DNA from: Phycisphaerales bacterium
Lineage (GTDB): Bacteria > Planctomycetota > Phycisphaerae > Phycisphaerales > UBA1924
Length of the DNA stretch: 64,000 nt
Reading direction: 5' to 3'
NCBI GenBank assembly: GCA_019744815.1
Contig: JAIEUA010000003.1
Coordinates: forward strand, 124,001 to 188,000
Positions 18,924 through 28,595 of the stretch are shown in pieces (the first letter of the stretch is position 1; each line of letters starts with the position of its first letter). A program made the translations under genes and the position numbers. The notes under the pieces were generated by a model. That model did no database searches and was not told where the DNA came from. It saw nothing but the letters and a program-made list of their open reading frames with translations.

Positions 18924-19643
18924 TCACACTACCAGGCCATCGAGATTCCCCAGCCCAATCGGCTCATGCGTAAAGAACGGCTCCGCCGCCGCCGTCCCCA
19001 GCCGCGAACCGAAGAACCCGTCGTACTGGGCCATGCGATCCGTGAATCCCTTGGACAAGGGGTTCAGCTCAAACTGCGTGCGATACGCCTCGATCGCCGC
19101 CCGCTTCTTGTCCTGGAATCCGGTGATATCGATCAGGAACGTCGGGTCCGGCACCCGCCGCAGGTGCGAGCAGTAGTAGTAGAACAACCACTTCGGATAC
19201 AGCGGCGGCTTCCCCTCATCCCCCGGCATGGGCTGCTTCGTCAATTTCGCATCGAACCGCGCATCCTCCACAATCCGCGTCGTCGCGAGGTGGTCCGGAT
19301 GAGCATCGAGGAAATGCGGGCAGAACACGATCGTCGCCTGATGGGCCCGGATCTGACCCGCGACCAAGTGCCGCGCCTCGATCGTGTGCTGCACCCGTCG
19401 GTTGGGCAGGTCGAGCAGCACCCGCCTGATCGGCGTCGTGTTCGCTCCGGTCGGCTGCAACCGCCGCAGCGCCTCGGCCGCTTCCGGCAACCGCGTCGCC
19501 CGATCCCCCTGCGGCGTGGGGCTCCCGTCCGTCATGTCCACGATCAGGACGCGATGCCCCTGCTCCGCCAGCCGCGCAATCGTCCCGCCCATGCCGATCT
19601 CTTGATCATCGGGATGAGGCCCGACGACGAGGATGTTTGCCAT
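18924..19643 (-). CDS. PIG-L/LmbE family deacetylase (BshB1-like)
   Basis: 'ILVVGPHPDDQEIGMGGTIARLAEQGHRVLIVDMTDGSPTPQG' and 'HFLDAHPDHLAT'. Confidence 0.85.
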   Translation of the reverse strand: MANILVVGPHPDDQEIGMGGTIARLAEQGHRVLIVDMTDGSPTPQGDRATRLPEAAEALRRLQPTGANTTPIRRVLLDLPNRRVQHTIEARHLVAGQIRAHQATIVFCPHFLDAHPDHLATTRIVEDARFDAKLTKQPMPGDEGKPPLYPKWLFYYYCSHLRRVPDPTFLIDITGFQDKKRAAIEAYRTQFELNPLSKGFTDRMAQYDGFFGSRLGTAAAEPFFTHEPIGLGNLDGLVV

Positions 19644-19737
19644 GGCCGACTGTACGGCCTGTGCCGCCAAAATCGCGATGAACCTCCATCGCTCGTACCG
19701 CGCTTCATGATCGCGTGGGGAAGACACGAAAGGCGTT

Positions 19738-19922
19738 GCACCGCGGAGAACGCAGAGATCGCAGAGTGAAAACGCGGTCAAGACAGCGAGCCGGGGCGTC
19801 CTCGCCCCGGTGCCGTTGCGAGCGAACCAGCAGGTCATGGAGTCTCTCTCGCGAGCACAACGTGCTGCCTCATGATTTCAACCCAACGTCTCCCTCCGCG
19901 TTCTCCGCGCCCTCCGCGGTGA
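19738..19922. repeat. Composite inverted-repeat element (CACCGCGGAG... / ...CTCCGCGGTG)
   Basis: Terminal arms CACCGCGGAGAACGCAGAG and CCTCCGCGTTCTCCGCGCCCTCCGCGGTG are inverted relatives. Encloses AGCGAGCCGGGGCGTCCTCGCCCCG. Confidence 0.7.
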
Positions 19923-19974
19923 AATGTCTCGAACAATGCCGCACCTCCACACGCACGATGCGAAAGGACTGAAC

Positions 19975-21537
19975 ATGGTCAAGCACTCCCACCTCGCCGC
20001 CCTCTCTCTTTCTCTTCTCGCTGGCACCGCCCTCGCCCAGCCCGACGCCGACAAGGGCCCGATACTGACCATTTATTCCAGCCTCAACCCCGGCGAGGGC
20101 GTGCCTCGCGACGCACTCGCTCAGGCCCGCTACAACGCCGGCTACGGCAGCATGCGAGACGCCGTCCGGGGCTTCGCCTTCGTCCGCCAGAACTTCAAGC
20201 TCGACCTGAACCCCGGCCGCAACAGCGTCCGCGTCAGCGACGTCGCCGCTCTCATCGAGCCTACGACCGTCACGTTCGAGTCCCTCACCGCCCCGACCAC
20301 CACCCGCGTCCTCGAGCAGAACTTCCAGTTCGATCTCGTCGGCCGCGAGCGCCTGCTCGAACGCTACCTCGACAAGAACATCACCCTCTCGGTCAAGAAC
20401 GGCGAGGCGTCGATGCTCGTCACGGGCAAGCTCCTCAGCACCTCCGGCGGCATCATCCTCCGCTCCGACAACGGCACCGTCGGCGTCTTCAACAACGTCG
20501 AATCGCTCCAGCTCCCCTCACTCCCCGACGGCCTGCTCACCAAGCCCACGCTGCTCTGGGAGGTCGACACCCAGCAGCCCGGCTCGCACAACGCCCGCAT
20601 CGCCTACGAGACCGGCGGCATGACCTGGTGGGCCGACTACAACGCCCTGTTTTCTCCCGGCAAGGACAACAACAGCGGCACGCTCGACCTCGCCGCGTGG
20701 GTCAGCATCGTCAACCAATCCGGCGCGTCTTACGCCGATTCCAAGCTCCGCCTCGTCGCCGGCAACGTGAACCGCGTCACGCCGCAGAACCAGTACGGCT
20801 ACGCCAAAGCCCGCCGCGCCGTGTCCGAGCTCGCCATGGCCGACCGCGACGAGGGCTTCCAACAGAAGGCCTTCTTCGAGTACCACCTCTACACCCTCGG
20901 CCGCACCACAACGCTCCCAGACAACTCCACCAAGCAGCTCGAGCTCTTCCCCGTCGTCCGCAAGGTCCCCTGCGAAAAGGTCCTCGTCTACGACGCCCTC
21001 GCCGGCGACTTCGGCGACTTCGGCGGCCCCATGCTCGACCAGAACTTCGGCCAGCAGGGCCGCACCAGCGTCGACGTCTACCTGAAGTTCAAGAACGACC
21101 AGAAGTCCGGCCTCGGCATCCCGCTCCCCGCCGGCCGCGTCCGCGTCAGCCAGGCCGACACGACCGGCAAGGGCGACGCCGCCGATGGCCTCGCCGAGTT
21201 CGTGGGCGAGGACGTCATCAAGCACACGCCCAAGGACGAGAACGTCCTACTCAAGATCGGCTCCGCCTTCGACGTGGTGGGGGAGCGAACGCAGGTCGAC
21301 TTCAAGGTCGATTCCGCTCGCCGCACGATGGAGGAGACCATCGAGATCAAGGTCAAGAACCGCAAGGACGTCGCGACCAACCTCATCGTCCGCGAGCGGC
21401 TCTACCGCTGGACCAACTGGGAACTCGTCGGCGCCAGCAAGTACGACAAGGTGAACGCCAGCACCATCCACTTCCCCGTCACCCTCGAAGCCGGCAAGGA
21501 AGCGACGATCCGCTATACCGTGAAGTACTCCTGGTGA
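19975..21537 (+). CDS. Secreted DUF4139-like protein
   Basis: Signal peptide; 'LLWEVDTQQPGSHNARIAYETGGMTWWADYNALFS'; C-terminal 'EIKVKNRKDVATNLIVRERLYRWTNWEL'. Confidence 0.7.
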   Translation: MVKHSHLAALSLSLLAGTALAQPDADKGPILTIYSSLNPGEGVPRDALAQARYNAGYGSMRDAVRGFAFVRQNFKLDLNPGRNSVRVSDVAALIEPTTVTFESLTAPTTTRVLEQNFQFDLVGRERLLERYLDKNITLSVKNGEASMLVTGKLLSTSGGIILRSDNGTVGVFNNVESLQLPSLPDGLLTKPTLLWEVDTQQPGSHNARIAYETGGMTWWADYNALFSPGKDNNSGTLDLAAWVSIVNQSGASYADSKLRLVAGNVNRVTPQNQYGYAKARRAVSELAMADRDEGFQQKAFFEYHLYTLGRTTTLPDNSTKQLELFPVVRKVPCEKVLVYDALAGDFGDFGGPMLDQNFGQQGRTSVDVYLKFKNDQKSGLGIPLPAGRVRVSQADTTGKGDAADGLAEFVGEDVIKHTPKDENVLLKIGSAFDVVGERTQVDFKVDSARRTMEETIEIKVKNRKDVATNLIVRERLYRWTNWELVGASKYDKVNASTIHFPVTLEAGKEATIRYTVKYSW

Positions 21538-21560
21538 CACCACGATCCTCGCCTATCTTG

Positions 21561-21586
21561 ACGAGCCCCGAGCGTCAGCGAGTGGG
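21561..21586. repeat. Dispersed repeat ACGAGCCCCGAGCGTCAGCGAGtGGG
   Basis: First 22 nt identical to 14636-14657. Confidence 0.75.
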
Positions 21587-21646
21587 TGCCATCGACTCGC
21601 CAGCTCCGCGCGTGACGAGCCAGTCACTCCCGCGCCCCGCACGCTC

Positions 21647-22753
21647 TCACTCGAGCGCCGCCGTCGCGCGCCGCACCCGGTCCGCGATCGCGGCCCAGAT
21701 CGGGTCGCCGTTCTCCCGACCGCTTTCGACGTAGATCGCCTGCGCCCCCAGCTCGTCCGCCTCACGAAACGCCGCGTACAGCCGCGCCGCGTACGACCTC
21801 GAGTCTTCGGGCATGATCATCCGCACGTGCGGCACAGGCACGCCCCGCGAACCAATCGTCAGCACCACCCCCCGGGCCTCGGAGCCGTCCTCGCCCTCGA
21901 GATCGAGCAGCGCCTCCAACACCTCCGGCCACTGCGACGCCGTAAATCGGAACGCCGGCGTACGCGGGGCGTAGTGCCGATCCAACAAGCCCGGGCTCTC
22001 CAGCGGCGTCACGCCGGTGGGGGAGTCACGACCGCCCGTCCGCTCCTCATCCGCGCGTGCCGCAACAGCAGCATCTTCCACACTCCGCCCCAGCACCTTG
22101 GCGATCTCTTCCGCCGAGATCACACCCTGGCGCAGCACCCGGACTCCATCGCCGATCGCCACCGGCAGCTTCACCACCGTGCTCTCGATCCCGCGCGAGC
22201 ACACCCCGCCGTCGAGGACGAGAATGTCGTCCACGCTCCGGGGGCGGGGCCTTCCAGGCCCCGCGCCTTCACCCAAAACCATCGCCCCCTCAAACTCCCG
22301 CCGCACATGCTCCGCGCTCGTCGGCGACACGAACCCGCTCTTGTTCGCGCTCGGCCCCACCAGCGGCACACCCGCGCGTTCGATCAGCCGCCGCGTCATC
22401 GGGTGATCCGGGCACCGCACCGCCACGCTCGCGCCGCCACCGGTCACGATCTCCGGCACGTTCGCTCGCTTGGGAAGCACGATCGACAACGGCCCGGGCC
22501 AGAACGCCGCCGCCAGCTTGCGAGCATCGCTCGTCCATCGCTCCACCAAGCCCTCCGCCATGGCCTCCCCGTCCACGTGGACGATCAGCGGGTTGTGGCT
22601 CGGCCGCCCCTTCGCCGCGAACACTCTCGCGACCGCCTCGGCACTCGTCGCATCCGCCCCCAACCCGTACACCGTCTCGGTCGGAAACGCCACGAGACCC
22701 CCGGCCCTCACATGAGCGGCGGCGATGTCCAGCATGGCTTCCGAGCTCGTCAC
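21647..22753 (-). CDS. tsaC: L-threonylcarbamoyladenylate synthase (Sua5/YwlC family, with C-terminal domain)
   Basis: 'GGLVAFPTETVYGLGADATS', 'KGRPSHNPLIVH', 'VAVRCPDHPMTRRLI', 'GPSANKSGFVSPT'. Confidence 0.9.
   Translation of the reverse strand: MTSSEAMLDIAAAHVRAGGLVAFPTETVYGLGADATSAEAVARVFAAKGRPSHNPLIVHVDGEAMAEGLVERWTSDARKLAAAFWPGPLSIVLPKRANVPEIVTGGGASVAVRCPDHPMTRRLIERAGVPLVGPSANKSGFVSPTSAEHVRREFEGAMVLGEGAGPGRPRPRSVDDILVLDGGVCSRGIESTVVKLPVAIGDGVRVLRQGVISAEEIAKVLGRSVEDAAVAARADEERTGGRDSPTGVTPLESPGLLDRHYAPRTPAFRFTASQWPEVLEALLDLEGEDGSEARGVVLTIGSRGVPVPHVRMIMPEDSRSYAARLYAAFREADELGAQAIYVESGRENGDPIWAAIADRVRRATAALE
22244..22267. repeat. Palindromic repeat GCGGGGCCTTCCAGGCCCCGCGCC, copy 2, inside tsaC
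   Basis: Identical to 6569-6592; read in frame as part of 'EGAGPGRPRP' in TsaC. Confidence 0.8.
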
Positions 22754-22943
22754 ACCGGATTGTTGCGACGCCTCCCCCGCCGCGGACGCGCAACTCTTGC
22801 CATTTTCACCACCTGCGCCTCCGATGGTCGATGTCGAGAGAACCCTGGCGGCCCGCGTAAACTACACCCCCGGGCCGCGACCGACCGATCCCGATCGCCC
22901 CGGCCTCTGCCGCTTCTGCCTTTCCTGTCGAACGGAGTCTGAC

Positions 22944-24548
22944 ATGCTTGCTTTCAACCAGTTCTCGCGCGTTGGCGTCGTCGCACTCGTCGCCGGCCTC
23001 GCTCCCCTCGCCTCGGCCCAGATCAAGGACGTCGAGCCCTACTACGCCATCGTCAACTCGGCCTCCGCCACGCTCCGCGCCGGCGAGACCAATCAGTTCT
23101 ACACCGTCGGCACCGCCAATCAGGGCACCATCCTCGTCGTCGACGGCGAGGGCGCGGCCTGGTCGCGCGTGACCTATCCCGCCGGCTCCTTCGCCTTTGT
23201 CCGCGCCGATGACGCCACCTACGACAGCGCGGCCAAGAAGATCACCCTCAGCAAGGCCAGCCGCCTCTACGCCGCCAACCCCGCCTCCGGCATGAACGGC
23301 AGCTGGAAGGCCCTTCTCACCACCGCTCTTCCCTCGGGCACGTCGCTCAACGTGCTCCAGGTCGACGAGGCCAAGACCTCCGGCGTGATCGCCTACCGCG
23401 TGCCCGTGCCCGCCGAGGCCCGCGCGTACATGGAGTCGCAGAACCTCCGCCGCGCCAGCGCCGAGGAAGTCAGCGCGTTCCGCAGCAAGGGCGGCACGGT
23501 CGCCGACCTGCCCAAGGGCGCCGCCGCGCCGGTCAGCACCGCGCCTGTGACCGCCGCACCGAGCACGGCACAGGCCACCGCCCCGCAGAGCCAGCCCGCC
23601 GAAACCAAGCCTGCCGAAACCAAGCCCACCGAAACCAAGCCCGTCACCGCCGCCCCGAAGGTCGACAACAGCCTCGTCGCTCCCATGAAGACCGAGGGCA
23701 CGGCCGGCACGCCCACCAACACACCGACTTCAGCGCCCACGAGCGCCCCCGTCACGATCGATCAGGGGGCCGGTGCCACCAATCCGGCCATGACGAGCAA
23801 TCCCACACCCGCGCCCGCCGCCGCAGCTCCGGTCTCGACCCCGGCTGTCGCAGCGCCCGCCGAGGCCACACCCCGCCCGGTCTCGCCCGCGATGAGGACC
23901 GCGGCCCGCATCAAGGAGCTCGACGCCGCCTTCACCCGGGTCAACGCCCAGCCGCTGGGCGAGGCCGAGTACGAGTCGCTCATCGCCGAGTACGAGCGCT
24001 CGATCGAAGAGCTCTCCGGTGATCTCAGCCCGCGCCAGAAGGCCGTGCTCATGGCCCGCCTCGACATCCTCAAGTTCCGCAAGGAGCTCCGCGAGAAGCA
24101 GCAGGCCCTGCTCAACGACTCGTCCAGCACCCAGCAGCAGAACCTCCAGGTCCTGCAGCGCGTGACTCAGGTCGAATCCACCCGCGTCTACACCATGGTC
24201 GGCCAGCTCCAGCCCAGCACCGTCTACAACGGCCAGACGCTCCCCCTCATGTACCGCATCCAGAGCGTCGGCACCAGCGTGCCGCGCACCCTCGGCTACA
24301 TCAAGCCCGATCCCAAGTTCGCCCTCGAATCCAAGCTCGGCATGCTGGTCGGCGTGATCGGCGAGACCACCATCGACAAGGAGCTCCGCCTCAACGTGAT
24401 CGACGCCGTCCGCGTCGATCTGCTCCAGAACGTCCCCGTGCAGCCCACGCTTCAGCCCGCGGTCACGATCCCCACGGCCCCGACCGCCCCCGTCCCGATG
24501 CCCGAGCAGCCCGCCCCGAAGAAGAGCACGATCGAAGTGACCAAGTAA
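22944..24548 (+). CDS. Secreted protein with SH3-like N-terminus and low-complexity Pro/Thr/Ala linker
   Basis: Signal peptide 'VGVVALVAGLAPLASAQ'; 'VNSASATLRAGETNQFYTVGT'; linker 'ETKPAETKPTETKPV'. Confidence 0.6.
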   Translation: MLAFNQFSRVGVVALVAGLAPLASAQIKDVEPYYAIVNSASATLRAGETNQFYTVGTANQGTILVVDGEGAAWSRVTYPAGSFAFVRADDATYDSAAKKITLSKASRLYAANPASGMNGSWKALLTTALPSGTSLNVLQVDEAKTSGVIAYRVPVPAEARAYMESQNLRRASAEEVSAFRSKGGTVADLPKGAAAPVSTAPVTAAPSTAQATAPQSQPAETKPAETKPTETKPVTAAPKVDNSLVAPMKTEGTAGTPTNTPTSAPTSAPVTIDQGAGATNPAMTSNPTPAPAAAAPVSTPAVAAPAEATPRPVSPAMRTAARIKELDAAFTRVNAQPLGEAEYESLIAEYERSIEELSGDLSPRQKAVLMARLDILKFRKELREKQQALLNDSSSTQQQNLQVLQRVTQVESTRVYTMVGQLQPSTVYNGQTLPLMYRIQSVGTSVPRTLGYIKPDPKFALESKLGMLVGVIGETTIDKELRLNVIDAVRVDLLQNVPVQPTLQPAVTIPTAPTAPVPMPEQPAPKKSTIEVTK

Positions 24549-24606
24549 GCACGCTCGACGAAGCCAGCTCGACCAAGCAAGCTCGACACCCTGAGGAATC
24601 CCCTTG

Positions 24607-24638
24607 AATCGCGGCGTTCTCGGACGCCGCGATTTTCT
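24607..24638 (+). terminator. Intrinsic terminator
   Basis: Perfect 11-bp stem AATCGCGGCGT-tctcgg-ACGCCGCGATT followed by TTC. Confidence 0.8.
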
Positions 24639-24847
24639 TCGGTGCCGCGGGAAGCGGTTTCATCGCGATTCATCGCCCGCTCACGCCATCGAATACGCTC
24701 CACTTGCGTACTGTTCATGCGTGCAGGGTGGGAGAGAAACCCGCACACCATTTCGAGACGTCCGGCAGCGGCTTCTGTAGGAGGAAGCCGCGGGACGATG
24801 CAGCCGCCGACCGACGCCGCCCGAAAGGGTCGCGTCACGGCCGATTC

Positions 24848-25588
24848 ATGGAGAGGCAAGACATGCAGCGTTCGTTCTCGCTCGTGAGCGCCCTGGCGCT
24901 CGTCGCAACCGTCGGCACCGCGTCCGCCGGCATCACCACCGTCGACCCCGGTCTGTACACCAACCTCTCCGAGGTCGGTCAGGCCCGCATCCGCCTGGAT
25001 CAGGGCAACAGCCAGACCTGGAAGGCCGCCTTCTGGAAGGATCTGACCATGCTCGCCAACTCGGGCGTGCAGGGTCCGAACCCCGCCGTGTGGTCCAACG
25101 CCACCGAGTACGACTGGACCATCAAGTACAACGCCGGCACCGGCAACGGAAGCATCCAGGTCTCGGCCAACCAGAACGTCGTGACCAGCGCGAACTTTGG
25201 CCTCTCCGCGGGCAAGAGCCTCGCCGGCTTCTACTTCTTCGTCAACTCCACCTACGCCGGCGGCAACGACGTGAACGGCGCTCACGCCAAGACCGAGGTC
25301 TACGGCATGACCGCCAAGATCGACGGCGGCGCCGCGATCGGCATCCCCAGCATCACCGCCGACTTCCTCCAGAGCTTTGTCCAGGGCCCGAACTACTACT
25401 TCGACTCGAGCGCCACCGACGTCGAGTTCAACGGCAAGATCAAGTACACCTGGAACGCCGGCGCCAACCTCAACAACGAACGCAACAAGTTCACCCTCAA
25501 GTTCCTCGAGGGCAACCGCATCCCGACGCCCGGCGCCACCGCCCTGCTCGCCCTCGGCGGCCTGGCGATCGCCCGCCGCCGCCGCTGA
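24848..25588 (+). CDS. Secreted protein with PEP-CTERM-like (PTPG...RRRR) sorting tail
   Basis: Signal peptide 'SALALVATVGTASA'; C-terminus 'IPTPGATALLALGGLAIARRRR'. Confidence 0.75.
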   Translation: MERQDMQRSFSLVSALALVATVGTASAGITTVDPGLYTNLSEVGQARIRLDQGNSQTWKAAFWKDLTMLANSGVQGPNPAVWSNATEYDWTIKYNAGTGNGSIQVSANQNVVTSANFGLSAGKSLAGFYFFVNSTYAGGNDVNGAHAKTEVYGMTAKIDGGAAIGIPSITADFLQSFVQGPNYYFDSSATDVEFNGKIKYTWNAGANLNNERNKFTLKFLEGNRIPTPGATALLALGGLAIARRRR

Positions 25589-25615
25589 TCCCGCGCTCCA
25601 TCCCATGAACACACC

Positions 25616-25639
25616 ACGCACGGGTACACCGTGCGTTTT
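25616..25639 (+). terminator. Intrinsic terminator
   Basis: ACGCACGG-gtaca-CCGTGCGT followed by TTT. Confidence 0.8.
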
Positions 25640-25720
25640 CTTTGCGCTCAGTTTCTCAGCGGTGAGCGAATCGGAGTCCGCCTTCTCACCCCTCCAACCT
25701 CACCCCTTCCCACTCCCAAG

Positions 25721-27031
25721 TCACCACTCACCCTCGAGCCGCTCCTCGCCCTTGGCCGGCAGCATGAGCAGCCCCAGCACCAGACACAGGAGCGCCAGAC
25801 CGGCCCCCAAGTACAGGGCCACGTCGTAGTCGCCCGTCCGCTGCCGCAGCAGAGCACCGATCCACGGCCCCAGAAAGCCCGCGGAGCCGCTGCCCAGCAG
25901 CATCACCAGCCCGTACGTGCGGGCGAAGTACGAGGTGCCGAACGACGCCGCCGTGCACACCGCCGCGAGCGACACACTCCCGCCCAATCCCAGCCCGACC
26001 AGACCGATGCCGATCAGCGGCACCAGACCGAACGAAGCCGCCCCGAACGACTCCGGTGACGCGTTGGCGAGAATCAACAAGCCGGTCGCCATGGAGGTCC
26101 CGCACAACACTTGAGCGGTTCGAAGCCCCAGCACCCCCGAGATCCATCCACCGAGAGGACGAGCCAGCGAGTTGCAGATGGCCTGCACGATGATGCCGGT
26201 GGCCGCGATCGTCGCCGTCAGGGCGCCCGGCGACTCGACCGCCTCGCTGAACATGGGGAAGACCTGGCTGATGATCATCATGCCCCCGATCAGCGTCAGG
26301 AACAGCATCAGCACGATCGTCCAGAACCGGCGGGTGAGGATCGCCTCCTGCAGGTTGAAATCGCCGGCCTTGGGCGGCTGGTCGACCTCTTGGTTCGGGA
26401 AGCGAGCCACCGAGCCAACGAACATCAGGATCAGCACGTACACGCCGCCGGTCAGCAGCACCGTCCCGCGCCAGCCCAGATGCTCGAAGCCGTACTGCCA
26501 CAGCGGCACCGCCACCAACCCGCCAAACCCGATGCCCATCACGCTCACGCCGATCGCCAGCCCTCGTTCGGTCGGCATCGGGTACCACCGGGCCGCGAGG
26601 ACAAACGTGGCCGCCGCCGAGCTCAGGGCAACCCCTAGGGCCAGGGTCACACCAAAGCCCAGAATCAGCTCCAGCGTCGAACTCATGCGGCTCAGAAGCA
26701 CATGCGCCACCGCCACCAGAAGCGTCCCCAGCACGATCGGGATCCGCGGCCCAAACCGGTCGACGAACACGCCGCCGAAGAACAGGCCCAGCGCCACCAC
26801 AAACGCGTACACGGAAAACGCCGTCACCGTCTCCGCCCGCGTCCAGCCGAACTCCCGTTCCAGCGGCAGGATGAGCAACGAGAAGGTAAAGGTCGCCGCC
26901 CCGCGCACGAACGTCGTCAGCACCCCCGCCGCCGGGAACAGCCAGCGATGCCGACGGACATCCAGCCCCAGCCATGTCGGCGGCGTGGCATCGTCGGAGG
27001 TGGGGATCGGTTCGGCTCGAGTGATAGTCAA
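25721..27031 (-). CDS. Major facilitator superfamily transporter
   Basis: About 12 hydrophobic segments; MFS-type 'LFFGGVFVDRFGPRIPIVLGTLL'. Confidence 0.85.
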   Translation of the reverse strand: MTITRAEPIPTSDDATPPTWLGLDVRRHRWLFPAAGVLTTFVRGAATFTFSLLILPLEREFGWTRAETVTAFSVYAFVVALGLFFGGVFVDRFGPRIPIVLGTLLVAVAHVLLSRMSSTLELILGFGVTLALGVALSSAAATFVLAARWYPMPTERGLAIGVSVMGIGFGGLVAVPLWQYGFEHLGWRGTVLLTGGVYVLILMFVGSVARFPNQEVDQPPKAGDFNLQEAILTRRFWTIVLMLFLTLIGGMMIISQVFPMFSEAVESPGALTATIAATGIIVQAICNSLARPLGGWISGVLGLRTAQVLCGTSMATGLLILANASPESFGAASFGLVPLIGIGLVGLGLGGSVSLAAVCTAASFGTSYFARTYGLVMLLGSGSAGFLGPWIGALLRQRTGDYDVALYLGAGLALLCLVLGLLMLPAKGEERLEGEW

Positions 27032-27266
27032 GTGTCCAATATCCTACGAGGAAGGAACAGCCGCGAAGTCAGGATCACACACCGGCTTTCGTTCCCGGAC
27101 GGACTGCCCGGATGTCCAAAGAGCGATATCGGTCCCTTCGGGCGGCATGGAATACAACGCTCCGTGCGACTTTTCTTGCTCCTGCCGGTATGCACCCCGG
27201 GGCATTTTCTGTTCTCGGCCCCGGGTCAGATTCAAGCTCCTTTGTGAATTGTGTTAGGATCCGCCC

Positions 27267-28556
27267 ATGCGACTGCACCCCGCATTGCTCACCTTGGCCA
27301 TGGCCGCCGCCGCCCTCGCCGCCGATCCCGAGCCCAAGCCGGCTCCGGCCGAGAAAGCCAAGCCGGCCGCCAAGCAGCCGGCCAAGGCGGCACCCAAGGA
27401 CGCGTCCAAGAAACCGCCAACATTCTTCAGCGTCGTGAAGGAGTACGCCGCGCGCTGGGACCGCGACAAGAACGGAGTGATCTCCGAGCAGGAGATCGAC
27501 CTCCTGGTGATCGATCCCAACGTCAAGGGCGAGCACGCCGCCGCGGTGGGCGCGATCAAGAACTTCCAGCGGATCTACAACCTTCCCCCTCTGACGCCCG
27601 AGTTCTTCGCCGCAGAAGAGAAACACAGCCAGCCCACCGAGGGTGACGAGAACGCCCCTTCGCTCAACGAGTTCAGCGTCGGTCTCAACTGGAACAAGGC
27701 CTACGCCGACGCCCTGAAACGCATCAAAACCGGCGGCCGCGAGCTGTACAAGAACGACAAGCTCGACATCACCCAGTTCCATCAGGGCCAGCTCGGCGAC
27801 TGCTACTTCGTTTCGCTCCTGGGCGGCATGGTGCACCGAAACCCCGACGCCGTGCGCCGCATGATCGTCCCCCAGCGCGACGGCGGGTACAAGGTCTCCT
27901 TCGCCGACGACAAGCCCGTCACCATCCCCGCTCTGACCGATGCCGAGATCGCCACCTGCTCCACCGCCGGAGACGAGGGCCTCTGGGTCGCGGTCTTTGA
28001 GAAGGCCTTCGGCACGCTCCGCCAGCGCCAGTACCCGAGCTACCACAAAGACAACAAGGTCGCCACCGACACCATCGCGCAGGGCGGCTCACCGGTCATC
28101 ACCATCCGCGTCCTCACCGGCAAGGAACCCGACGAGGTCACCCTCCGCAACTCCATCGGCGAGCTCAAGGTCGTCGACGGCCAGCGCGTCACCAAGGTCG
28201 CCCCCGTCGCCACCCCCGCCGAGCTGACCCGCATCGTCCGCGAGAAGATCGTCGCCGCCCTCAAGCGAAACAAGCTCGTCGGCATCGCGACCTACCCGGA
28301 GCGTCTGCCGCCGGGCATTCCGGGCCAGCACGCGTACGCGGTGGTCGGCTACGACGCCGCGACCGACTCGGTCGAGATCTGGAACCCGCACGGCAACACG
28401 TTCACGCCCAAGGGCACGCCGGGCCTTGAGAACGGCTATCCCACCAAGGCCGGCCTGTTCACCGTGCCGGCCAAGGACCTGCCCTCGATCTTCGCCGTGG
28501 CGTTCGTCGAAGCCGATCGCTCGGCCGTCACAGAAGGGCAGCGCACCGGTCATTGA
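27267..28556 (+). CDS. Calpain-family (C2) cysteine protease with EF-hand-like N-terminal segment
   Basis: 'FHQGQLGDCYFVSLLGGM' (Cys), 'IPGQHAYAVVGYD' (His), 'VEIWNPHGN' (Asn); 'WDRDKNGVISEQEIDLL' EF-hand-like loop. Confidence 0.82.
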   Translation: MRLHPALLTLAMAAAALAADPEPKPAPAEKAKPAAKQPAKAAPKDASKKPPTFFSVVKEYAARWDRDKNGVISEQEIDLLVIDPNVKGEHAAAVGAIKNFQRIYNLPPLTPEFFAAEEKHSQPTEGDENAPSLNEFSVGLNWNKAYADALKRIKTGGRELYKNDKLDITQFHQGQLGDCYFVSLLGGMVHRNPDAVRRMIVPQRDGGYKVSFADDKPVTIPALTDAEIATCSTAGDEGLWVAVFEKAFGTLRQRQYPSYHKDNKVATDTIAQGGSPVITIRVLTGKEPDEVTLRNSIGELKVVDGQRVTKVAPVATPAELTRIVREKIVAALKRNKLVGIATYPERLPPGIPGQHAYAVVGYDAATDSVEIWNPHGNTFTPKGTPGLENGYPTKAGLFTVPAKDLPSIFAVAFVEADRSAVTEGQRTGH

Positions 28557-28595
28557 GCCCAGCGCGGTGCACGTGCACATGCCGCCCTCTCACGA

